In this document: piece after piece, positions 24,110-34,899 of the stretch | Numbering within the stretch: position 1 is the first letter of the stretch | Layout: the number at the start of each line of letters is the position of its first letter | NCBI RefSeq assembly: GCF_015706575.1 | Contig: NW_024037056.1 | Location: 3,310,109-3,374,108, forward strand | Origin: Patiria miniata | Lineage: Eukaryota > Echinodermata > Asteroidea > Valvatida > Asterinidae | Reading direction: 5' to 3' | DNA length: 64,000 nt | The notes under the pieces: generated by a model | Told to the model about the DNA's origin: nothing | Seen by the model: the letters and a program-made list of their open reading frames with translations, nothing else | Database searches by the model: none | Made by a program: the position numbers and the translations under genes

Positions 24110-25530
24110 ATGCCACAGCAAAATGGTCACAGATGGCCTTACTGAAATAAAAGTATTAATGACACTTATAAATACGTGTGCGTGTGAACATTTGTTATTT
24201 TTCACAAGAACATTATCTACAGTTTACATTATACAGAAATAACAACATCTTAAATAACCAAACTTTGGGAGTTGAGGTTGTTTGGCATATACATCAATTA
24301 AATAGCCGCAATAATGCAATACTGATGGATGCACCAAATACAGGTACCGGCAGAACTTGACTAAAACAGAAGCTCCGACATTTGGGTTTCACTTTTTTTA
24401 ATCACCATGTACATTGACTTCAGCAACCAGGTGTCAAACTTGTGAGTTATTGTACACATTATTATTTCAGGCAATACTTCTTACCGCAGGAAAATAAACT
24501 TTCCCGCGGAGCGAAACCTCACGTACTTAGTCACAGATGGTCGCAGATGGGATTACTGAAATAAAACTATTAATGACACTTATAAATACGTGTGCGAGTG
24601 AACATTTGTTATTTTTCACAAGAACATTATCTACAGTTTACATTATACAAAAATAACAACATCTTAAATAACCAAACTTTGGGAGTTGAGGTTGTTCAGC
24701 ATATACATCAATTAGGATATTAAATAGCCGCAATAATGCAATATTGATGGAGGCACCACAAACAGTTACCAGCAATGTTCTTAGTGAAAATACTGAAATA
24801 CCGTCACTAAAACATACAAAATTACATTAGCAAATTGGTTTTTTAAATTGACCTCACGGGAAGGTACTTCTGTGCGAAAAGGGGCCGTCAGAAGCCAGAT
24901 ACAGCTAGGCGAGGCTTCATAATTGTAGCAACTAGCAAAGTAAGGGCAACGGATGCAACAGCAGAAAAAGGTAATGTGGCTGAACTCAGGAACTGCAAAG
25001 AAGGAAGAAAGAACAGCGCTCTACGTCGATCCTTCTCTCGGGACGGCAAGTGCAGGAATGACTGTCTTGAATTTCGCGCTGCACCACGCCCTAACGCTCA
25101 CCTAAGCACAGCCATTTCACTTGTTGGCCTTTCAGCAAAACGAAAACAAATAACATGATACGGATGTGTTTGAATTGTTTTGTTTTGCTGAAAGAACGCA
25201 CACCTTATTTTGTGATCCGTGGACGGAACTTTAAAACGGTGGTTGTGTTTTAAATTCCGTAACTTCAAAAGTACATAAGTGATTTGAATGATTCTTGTAC
25301 TAAAAAAAGCTTATGAAGTGGGCTTTAATATCCTAGATTTTGGATTCGCTACATGCAGAACTTCACTAAAACAGAAGTCCCGACATTTGGGTTTCACTTT
25401 TTAATCACCCTGTACATTGACTTGACCAACCAGGTGTCAAGCTTGTGAGTAATTTATTATTACACATTATTATTTCAGGCAAGACTTCTTACCGCAGGAA
25501 ATTTAAACTTTCCCGCGTAGCGAAACCTCA
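24110..25530 (+). repeat. Two interleaved direct duplications before CA-B
   Basis: Block 1 (about 24125-24330) recurs at about 24540-24750, offset about 414, with TTAATGACACTTATAAATAC and CTTAAATAACCAAACTTTGG. Block 2 (about 24351-24522) recurs at about 25360-25530, offset about 1006, with CCGACATTTGGGTTTCACTT and TTCTTACCGCAGGAAA. Both are noncoding. Confidence 0.75.
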
Positions 25531-25674
25531 TTGAATAAAAAAAAACACTTGTGAAATAAATAAGCGTTCGATTATCACCACGGGGATCATACAGGTGAAC
25601 TGCTGCCTAATCGCTGATACCAAACTCTTAATTGTCTACTTTCTCCAGGATCAAACGACGCAACCAGGCTAAAG

Positions 25675-28600
25675 ATGACAGCTTTACGTGCTCTTGCCAT
25701 CATTTTGATGGTGCCGCTCATTTGTAAGTTGATAAATACAATATTTCATACTAGAGTACAACCAGTTTCATCTTCAACCCTTTTAAATAAAACGAAAACT
25801 ATTCTGAATGAAAATTAGTTTGACGAGAAAGAAAACGATGCTTTTAAATTTGATTGTTCATGGCTTGTGATGATGGCCAGTACAAGACTCTACCTTTTGA
25901 TCTATTTCCCAGTCAGTTCGCGTTACTAAAGAGCAAAACGAGTTCAACATTTTTTGGTAGATGTGTTACTGGTTTGAGTCCCATTTTTTCTTTTACAACC
26001 CGGTTATAAATGCGATATATTGCGGCCCCTTTCATAAACCCTTTCACAAAAATCAACACTTTTGATCCGGCAGTGCTCCATGATACGACACGGGTCGAAT
26101 GGCGGCTGCCTACGGCGCCTTTACATGCCTTCGGCTTGACCGCGTTGTATAAGCTGCGTCCTTCGCATTTCACCCCCTTATTGTGATAGTTGAGATTGAA
26201 CGAAATAAAAGGCCGTTCGATACAAACTGTTTGATAAAATAAAATCTTTAAGTGTAGATGTATAATACTTCAGCCTAGGTCAGCAAAAGCCCGGCTATAA
26301 AAGCGACCACGGCGACCAGTTTCATAACCCCTTTCACAATGGACTTGTATAGGCGTGGGCACTATCAGGGTCAGTGGTGAAAACATCTATGCCTTTGGGC
26401 ACCAGTTTATTCAGTTGCTATGAGTTTATACCATTCAGCACTCCAGACTCAGTATAGCCGCTGAGTTTTAAGTAAATAGGTATGGGAACAAGATATAGCC
26501 AATCCTGGTAAAACTGCCGTCATAGAACTGCGCGTGATTGAAGTGTAACTGTGCAAATTGAAGTGACACTGTGCAAAGAAAAAAGGCTGGAAAAACAGCC
26601 GAATGGTGGAAACAGACGTCGAAGGAGAGGTGAAAATTCAAAGAGATTGGGCATAATCAGAGCGTGGTTATTAATTAAAATATGGCCGTTAAAAACAAAA
26701 GTCCGAGGCTCGTGCCCTTTCTTCCTCGTCTGATTAACGTAATTATCATGGCTGTTAATTTTGCCGATGAAGTTTTAACAACTGCTGATAGCAAGTAATA
26801 ATTGTCAAAGATTGAGAAAATGAAGAAAAAAAATGACATCGATGCAATCCTGACTGACACATGAATATTCATTGTAAAGCTTTGAAAAAACAGTTGCTTA
26901 TCATCACCCCGATTAGGTCTTTTGAAGCAAGATATTCGACGGAAAGGACCTTCCTCTTTTGTGGTGGTCATTTTGTTCTCGGAATCTCTGGAATTATTTT
27001 GATATCTAGGGGACAAAATTCGACAAAGCAACTCACTCCTTTGTATTTTCAGTAGATTACGAAATCAGGCTACGTATTTCCCTGAATGAATAAACACGTT
27101 ATGAATGTGAAACTATTTTCCCCTACAGATGCCGCCGAATTCACATACGATAACGGCCCGCACGGTGAGTCATTAAATTAACATTGGCATGGAAGTTGAC
27201 TGAATTTGACTAGTGTAACACAATTTGTGACATGACGCGAATCCTTTAAAGGTCCATGAAGGAGAGATGTTACATGCATATAATCGAGTTTATGGCTTCA
27301 GACTAGCGCCCCTTGAATAAAGACATTGACGAATTTGGGAACCGCCAACATAGGGCAGAATAGCTCAGTTGGTAGAGCACCGGAACGGCAATCCGGAGGT
27401 GACAGGTTCCAACCCAACTCTAGTCAATTTCTTTGTTCAATTAAAAAAAAAGTGAACCTTGGGATGGCATACCGCTTTGGGTTCGAAACTGAGACAACAA
27501 GTTCTCCTAAATATCCGCCTTGAATCTTGGATTGAACTAAATCTTTCAAATCCTCACAGAGTTTAGATCTTGCATATAAAAGTGATATCATAGTAAAAGT
27601 AACAAAGACGTATCACTCCTACACAGGACCATCCCACTGGGCTAGCCTTTTCCCCAAGGAGTGCGCGGGTAGTCTGCAGTCACCTATCAATCTCAAGATG
27701 AGCCAGGCTACGGACAAAGATCTGGGCAAACTTGAATTGGATACCTTCTTCACGTCCTGCAAATGGCCGACTGGGACGGTAGTCAACAACGGTCATGCGG
27801 GTAAGTAAAACAGGGGGTAGTTTGAGGGTGAGGTGCACCGTCATCTCTCGGGGGAGGGGAGGGTTGAGGGAGCACCTGGTTTCCTGAAATGTTTCGGTAA
27901 TCTTTAGTGAAATTGTAGATACAGATTTGTTTCCTGAGCTTCATATTCATCAGTTGCAACGTATCGAGGTCTATTATTTGAGGCAACTATTATTATTATC
28001 ACCCACAGTGCAAATTGCTTTCAACCAAGAGTTTGTCATCGGTGGGGGCGGGCTTCCTGGAAAGCAGTACAAGGTGGCCCAGCTTCACTACCACTTTGGA
28101 AGCAAAAACGGACAAGGGTCGGAGCACGCCCTCAACGGCAGGCACTACGAAGCTGAGGTAAGAAATATATACTCGGATTACTATGGGCTCCGTGCGCCAA
28201 CAAAAGAGGGCGCCCTTTACCTAGCAACGATGTCCCATGGGCGGGACATTTAGCTGGTTGTCGCGCACTGAGGCTTGTTTGTGAAGCACATACACCACGG
28301 GATTTGTACTGCACACGCAGAGGTACGGCCGCGCGTTGCGGCAAATTGCAGTCAGGCAAGATGGCGTCGGTCGGTCACCCCCAACTGTACTTTTTCTGCC
28401 GTAGAGGGGGTACTTGTGAACGGAGCGGATAGGGTACCGAAGTCTGATGTCAGCTGCCTTTGTTCTGCTTTTACGCGCTGATTCACGTGCTAATGTTGAT
28501 CTGTACACCTAATCTATGGGCGTAAACCAGAATACAAGGCAGCTGAGTAGCCATCTCGATAGCATTTATACAACCTTACAATTATACAACAATATACTAG

Positions 28601-30777
28601 TTAAGAATATTGTTGTCTGTAATATTTAAATTACACGCTTACCTGTTGTGTGGGGAGTGGTGTAGACTTTTTGAACAGTTTTACATGTACATGTACAAGT
28701 ACATGTACATGTACATTCACATGCACATGCACATGTACATGCACATGTACGTGATCAAGGTACATGTACATGTACATATACATGTATATGTACATGCACA
28801 TGTACATGTACATGCACATAAACGGTACCTTCGGTTGAAAGTTATTTTTATCTTTTGAATGTAGATGCACCTGGTGACGTACGACACCAAGTATCCATCC
28901 TTTGACGAAGCTGTGAAGAACAAAGACGGGTTAGCAGTGTTTGCAGGAATGATCGAGGTACTTTGTGTGTAAAACAGTCTGCAACGAGACGCACGAAACC
29001 CTTCATACTCGAGCGCCCTCTAGTGTCCTGCTGCCACTTGAGGGCGCTTTGTTTAATCAAAGACATGTTATAAAATGGCGCTGGAATTGCGTAGAGTAAA
29101 TCTTTTGCATTTTCGTCGCCAAGGGACCTTCACAAAAGAAAATAAATACATCCCCTCGACTGTGGTGTTATAGAAAATGTTAACGTACATGTCACATAGC
29201 ACACGATTCAATGCAAATTTGAACTGTTGATTGCGTCAACAAGGTTGGGGCTTAAGTTGCAATTACGTGGATCACAAAAATCTATTTCAATCTGGCGAAC
29301 ACGCTCATGATAAAAGTTGTAATTAATTCCAGGATCATGCTGACAGGACCACATTCTCTTTTAACAGGTAATGGTAGTTATCCAATTCATTTGTTTCTTT
29401 TTTAGGTGGGCTTCTTCGAAAACCACTTATACAAAGACTTCCTAAGTGCTGTAAAAACTGTCAAGTACAAAGGTAAGTCAGGAAGATTGTTTGTATTACA
29501 TTCATTCAAAGAAATTTGAATAACTTGACAAATATTAACTGAGAGTTTCAGGCAGAAACAACACCAGCCATTCACTGTGTCAGATATTTTTGGAATGTTA
29601 TATATTTGGTCATAAAATGTTACCGTATTGGTTTTCACATTGATGGCGCAGTTGAAAGCTTACAGGGAGTACAAGGTTGATCAACTTGTTTGCTGCCACC
29701 AAGCGGCCATAGCCGTGCAAGTCTTCGGTTATGAATATTCATGTTTGTTTATGAAGGAAATTCCAGGAGTTCTCTCTACCCTGTTGCAACACGTTCGAGA
29801 CAGTCAGATTTGGTTTCAGTTTTGAGCAGTTTTGAGCATGTATCATTGCATGGCATTGTATAATCAACATATTTGCTGCCACCAAGCGACCATTAGCCTG
29901 CTAGTCTTATAGATCATGAATATTCATGTCTGTTTATGCAGGATATTCCCGCAAGTTCTCTTTGCCCTGCTGCTTGGTGGATCTGTTGCCTAATGACTTT
30001 GGTGATTTCTACCGCTACCGTGGCTCACTGACCACGCCTCACTGCAACGAGGTGGTCATTTGGACCGTATGGAGGAAACCTGTGCGACTGTCTTCGGCCC
30101 AGGTAGGTGACACTTCATGTATACAGTATATTGAGAAGTACACGTAGTGCTGTCATGCCTAACCTGTCAGTGTCGTATTCGTTGTCATTGTAATTGTTGT
30201 TACCTTCATCGTCATCACCGTAAGCTTCGTTGTCATCATCATCAGCTTTGTTGTCATTCTCATCGTAGTCGCCTTCATAAATTGTCATCATTGTCACCTT
30301 CGTTGTCACCTTATTTGTCATCAATCATTGTCAACTTCATTGTCATCATCGTCACCTTCGTTGTCATATTCATTGTCATCATTGTCACCTTCGTTGTCAC
30401 TCAGTCATTATTGTCACCGTCGTTGTCATTGTAATCATTGTCGCCTTCATTGTCATCACCGTCACATTCATTGCTATTGGCTTCATTGATAGCAGCAGCA
30501 TGATGTCGAAACGATCTGTCGAAACATGAATGTGGAAAATCTATCCTGATTATTGAATTCGCCCTTCACTTTTCTCACACAGATTGGGGTGTTCCGGAGC
30601 CTGTACAGCAGCGAAGATCACGCTGTTACCAAGGTACCGCTGGCTGATAACTACCGCCCTCTGCAGGCGGTCAATGGTCGTAAAATCCTGTACAATGGCG
30701 TGCATAACTATCGCTGGGTGCTGAACCTCGAGAATGTGCTGTTTCCACCTAAGACTAAGAGTCCTTATTTCGTCTGA
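25675..30777 (+). CDS. CA-B: secreted basic alpha-carbonic anhydrase
   Basis: Coding exons: 25675-25723, 27129-27164, 27627-27800, 28009-28157, 28865-28957, 29406-29472, 29942-30102 and 30583-30777, giving 307 residues. An acceptor at 25647-25648 precedes the ATG exon. The first seven coding exons have exactly the same lengths and phases as in CA-A. The signal peptide is nearly identical. Zinc ligands His113, His115 and His138, shuttle His85, Glu125, Thr220 and the Cys41/Cys224 pair are all kept. Many Asp, Glu, Gln or Asn of CA-A are Lys here, so the mature chain is slightly basic (about 26 acidic against 31 basic). Cys73 is extra and makes the cysteine count odd. The C-terminus, with KTKSPYFV, differs from CA-A. 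Likely an extracellular CO2 hydratase; tissue and role are unknown. Confidence 0.94.
27351..27436 (+). mobile_element. tRNA-like SINE head fragment in CA-B intron
   Basis: It has a canonical D arm (TAGCTCAGTTGGTAGAGCA), an anticodon-type stem (CCGGA/TCCGG) and a T arm (AGGTTCCAACCC). The 7-base loop ACGGCAA lacks the invariant U33 and the acceptor stem does not close. It is read as SINE-derived rather than a working tRNA. Confidence 0.55.
28681..28822 (+). repeat. ACATGT/ACATGC microsatellite
   Basis: Alternating ACATGTACATGCACATG words fill the end of the CA-B intron before the exon at 28865. Met/His-rich open frames on both strands are artefacts. Confidence 0.9.
29690..29790 (+). pseudogene. 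Vestigial copy of the CA-B exon 7 start
   Basis: TTGCTGCCACCAAGCGGCC, GAATATTCATGTTTGTTTAT, GAAGGAAATTCC and TTCTCTCTACCCTGTTGC mirror the real sequence at 29873-29975 (TTGCTGCCACCAAGCGACC, GAATATTCATGTCTGTTTAT, GCAGGATATTCC, TTCTCTTTGCCCTGCTGC). The acceptor is changed from CAG to AAG. Confidence 0.65.
30170..30480 (+). repeat. Minisatellite in the last intron of CA-B
   Basis: TTGTCATCATTGTCACCTTC and variants repeat in degenerate form, matching the array at 20020-20400. The shared position implies it was present before the gene duplication. Confidence 0.85.
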
Positions 30778-31590
30778 GTTTTCGCAGTTTCATAAGTGAA
30801 GTTCTCTGCGCAAGGGCCTTTTTCACGTGGTTATTAAACAAGGGCACTGCATATTAAATACAGAATGAAGTTGAAATTTAAGTTTAATTGATTTAAAAGT
30901 AACAACTGCGGATCATTAGTTTCATCGTTATTGAGTATCAAGGGATATTAATTAATGCATTTATTAATCGTTGGTGTATGGGGGAAATTAATTTAGCATT
31001 CTTCATTTGTCCTTTTGGAATTAAATATCATTCATTTAAAATAGATCACAGCATTATTGACTCCGTTTCTGGCGACATTGTGCTACGGCCAGCAAACCAG
31101 TACAATTACAGGGCACTAAACATTAAATACGGAATGAAGTTTAAAGTTGAATTTAATTCATTTTACAAAATTTAATAACTACTAATCATTGGTGTAATTG
31201 TTGCTGAATAATGAAGGCATACTAATCAAGGTATTTCATATAACAGTCCAGAATCCTCAAATTTTCATAATTACAATTTTTCAAAAGAAAAAGCCCGAGG
31301 CATTTACGGTTAGTAATCGTCTTTTTGTATGGGTACAATTAAGTTAGCATTGGCCAGTTATCCTGTTGAAATAAAATAGCAATCAGTTAAAACCGATCAA
31401 AGCAATATAGACTTTCGGTCAGTACTGCGCATGCGTCATCAAGGACAGAGTCGTATTGGTTAGGATCAACTACAGTCGTCCATTTAGCAAACTATTTTTT
31501 ATCTATCACTTTGAATCACCATATCTTAATTTTTAATTTCTATGAATCACTGAGCAAAGCTTTATCTTGAAATGAAATACGATTTTATTT
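30778..31590 (+). other. CA-B 3' flank with internal duplication
   Basis: The block with GGGCACTGCATATTAAATAC (about 30843) recurs at about 31108 as GGGCACTAAACATTAAATAC, each followed by GAATGAAGTTTAAA-like and TTTAATT sequence. AATAAA at 31370-31375 is a candidate polyadenylation signal. CA-A has only one copy of this block. Confidence 0.6.
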
Positions 31591-31802
31591 TCCAACTTAT
31601 TTTCCAACTTATTTTCTCAATTCAAATATTATAATTGTCGAAAAAGTAGGAAAGGCCGATCTGTAAAAAAAAGAAGGAATAATCGGGCTAAATTTTAAAA
31701 ATTAGAATCGTTGGGGTTCGGTTCTCCTGTTATAAGTTACAGAAAATCGTTAAATCTTGATACATACCAGCAGTTTTCTTCGCTCGTAACTACCTCCCAA
31801 AC

Positions 31803-32037
31803 AGGCCGCTGGGAAGGGCTAATCGCCTCGGCACAAAATTTTGCGAAGAAAGCACAGGTGCGCAAAGCATTGTGGGGAGCTTACTGCCGCAACCAAAGCA
31901 CGTACATTCTGTGCGCACGTGTCATGCGCAGGCGGAAGGCTTGACCCGCGTTATCGTTCAAACAAAATCTATCCAATGAGGGCTCGAAGAAATTACGTCA
32001 CGCATCCAGAAGAAATTAGCCCTTCCAAGCGCCCTGC
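31803..32037. mobile_element. Short TIR element
   Basis: CGCTGGGAAGGGCTAAT (31808-31824) and ATTAGCCCTTCCAAGCG (32015-32031) are imperfect terminal inverted repeats. The interior is GC-rich. No clear target duplication is seen. Confidence 0.5.
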
Positions 32038-34030
32038 TTGGTTGATGGGTAGGCCAATGAGAGAGGCACTTTACTTCTTATACTTTTGGCATTTCCAATC
32101 AAATTATTTGAAATTATTAATTTCACGATTCCGTCATTGCAACGCCAACTTCAATAATGGGAAATGCATGCAACACATTTCATTTGGCCTTTCGTATGTA
32201 CGTTATTGTTGAGGCTTGTAAACGATTAAACTAATAAACAGATAATTCTTGAAAGAGCAAAGTTGGACTGCATTTAATTTCCTGTTGATTTCCACGTGAC
32301 CTTATCACATGACCTTCCCTCTGGCGTGTGTTATATTTCTGGCCTATACCCTACCGGCACCCCATGCCCTATTCAACATTAATACACCTTGACCGGACGT
32401 GACGCTACTGGTGTCCCCGTGAGCTGGCTCAAATTGACGGGTGTTGTTTGTTCGCGGTGCCCGGAGGCGCGAACTTGTTTACGGAATAACCTCCTATACG
32501 TGACAGTTATAATGTAATATCGGTTGACCTTACTCGTCAATTATCTCAACCTTACCGAGGCGCGAAGCAAAAGGTGTCGGTGTGGTGCAAACAACTTAAG
32601 TTTCTTGCTTCAAATCGTAGATGAATATTGAACGGCTTGACTATATGGCCATTCAGTATAAGATCTAGTACCCCTCCCCGGTTCAACCGATAATGTTACT
32701 AATGATAGACAAATGGGGGCCAAAACTATCAATGGAATGCTAAAGTTTCTACATTTTATTCTCAAATTGCCTTAGAATACGGGAGAAAGCATCGCAGATC
32801 TCAAGATATTCCCTGGGCAACTCCAGACCCCCCCCCCCCCCCCACGTCTTCACTCAGCCCCACCTTTTGTATCACCCCCCCCCCCCGTTTTCTAAAAGTT
32901 AGATCCGCCCCTGCCGTTCGTATGTATGTGTATGTAGGAAAAGGCAATGTGTTTTGATACGGGTGCAACATTAACAGATTCATTTTGGTAGTTTTTTATT
33001 TCATTAGAAGGTGAATTGAATCTTGCAGATGTTACAGTTTCGATAAATGTGATTGCAGCGGACCAAAATTGTATTGATTTGGAGAAATATTCCCCCACCC
33101 CCTCTCCATTAAAACACTGTGTACATACAGTAGATGGCAGAGAATTGCTCACTTGATACCCTCCGTACCGCTATCTGTGACTAGTGGTAATTTTGTTGGG
33201 CGCCCTCTGTTGTCCATCACCACAAGCAGGTGATGAGCACCCAAATATAACTCTACGTATAATCACTACAAAAAAAAATCCAAAAGACTTGGGATTTCCC
33301 CTGCCTTTTTTTCTTTCTATTTTAATGGAGTCCCTAATGTAAGCCATCGATCCATCAATGTCTACGGGATTCCGACCGTGAATTCTTCTCAGTTTTGTAC
33401 CGGGGTCTCCACCGACCGAGACCGGAGGGCAACTCCCGCCGGACTGCTCGTCGCCCCGAGGCGTATAAATCAAAGAATTCGACACGGGCGCCGCGAAATT
33501 GAATTACCGGGACTCGTAATTCTGTCAGCTTGGATGAAATTAAACAAATCTACCGTTATTGAATATTATCTTTCCTTTTATTTCCGAAACTGATACCAAA
33601 TGACAAGGGTTTCTAGTCGGGGTTGAGTTAAAGTATTCCCGTGAGAACTACATGTCCTTTTTACTTTAGAATAAACCTAGGTATTTAAGGAAAAACAGCA
33701 AGATAGGTAATACTGAAAGCCTGTTACAAGACAGATACCAAATATGATATCTTGCTTGTTAAAATAATCCATTCATAGAAAAGAAAAATATAATATGTTT
33801 CCAAGGAAATCACATAAATCACATTCTGAATTTACATGACTTTCAAAACTGCGTACCTGCAATAACTGCGTATAAATCAACTACCCGTAACATTCTTCTC
33901 GTATTGAAAGATGGAAACTTAAATACACACTCTCAACCTTTGAAGGTAGAATGCATTTCATGCACCCATATATCTCCTGACGAATTCTGTCAGAACTTTG
34001 CAGATTCGATGAACTTATTGTAACACCGAA
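32038..34030. other. Intergenic, no gene recognised
   Basis: It contains poly-C runs at 32828-32843 and about 32876-32887, and a GGGCGCCCTCTGTTG word at 33198. A GC-rich patch at about 33360-33520 has small frames on both strands that I do not recognise. Confidence 0.45.
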
Positions 34031-34871
34031 ATGATGACCGACGAAATTTCACAGCAGCCACACGAGGGCGCGCTTAAAGTAAAACTGAAAATGTACGCCG
34101 AGACTGCGCCTTTAAAGGTGGTGTTTGGGGTCGATTTCATCTGGGCGCTAAATCAAAGAGTGGTGTATTGTTTTGATGACCTGCCAAAAACTGAGCCACC
34201 GGAGGCCCTCAATTTCACGGACAACTTGAACGGGCCACGGTGTTATCATCACAACTTGGAGGGGTCGTGACCTCCCTATGTACACGGTAACTACGGAGTG
34301 TGCTCAGACGACGCGCGTGGAGAGGCTTCTGGATTCATCATCAGCCGCGGACTGATCGATTTTTATGAATCCACTCCGAGGAGAGTGGATCTACGCAGCG
34401 GAGCTCACGGGATCTCTCATCGGTGACACCGGCTGGAAACACCCGCGCGGGTTCAGTGACGGTTGGTGGTCCGTCCACACAGTCCAGACGGAATCATATC
34501 GGGAACAGGATGCGCGCGCTCAGCCGGGGAATTTAATCGCAGGAAATCAACGTCTGCAGCTATCCTGCCATTTCCCCCTCCCTCCCTTAATCGTGCAATC
34601 GCACCGGGGCATTATGTAAAGGAATCTCTGCAGTTGTAGATTGGCAGCCAGATAGGAGTGGCTGTACTTTTGATGACTGATCCTTTTACGATTACATTAC
34701 TTCCATGGGCTTCTGCACGGATCTATGATTGAATCAACCGACAACCTGCGTGATGTTGAAACGAGATGTGACACGTACGTCTACCATGCAAGGTGGTTTG
34801 ATGAGATGGTTCTGAATAAATGCAGAAGACAGATTCTTCTAATCTCTTCCAAGAAATTCCTGTGCAATAAA
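34031..34871 (+). other. CpG-rich patch with a candidate first exon
   Basis: CpG-rich sequence (34031-34600) precedes an ATG at 34725. That frame stays open for 49 codons to a good donor, AATAAAG|GTAAGAAAG, at 34871/34872. The peptide includes YVYHARWFDEMVLNKCRRQI; I recognise no family. A 79-codon frame at 34031-34270 is also unmatched. This could be the promoter and first exon of an unidentified gene, but I find no downstream exon to join it to. Confidence 0.3.
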
Positions 34872-34899
34872 GGTAAGAAAGTACGATTGTTTCCTTTCC

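Noticed and set aside
27351..27436. Functional tRNA gene
   Set aside because: The anticodon loop lacks U33, the acceptor stem is not paired and there is no clear discriminator end; more like a SINE head.
28610..28870. Met/His/Val-rich frames on both strands
   Set aside because: ACATGT microsatellite in a CA-B intron.
31841..32212. 123-codon frame
   Set aside because: It overlaps the TIR element at 31803-32037 and has no motif.
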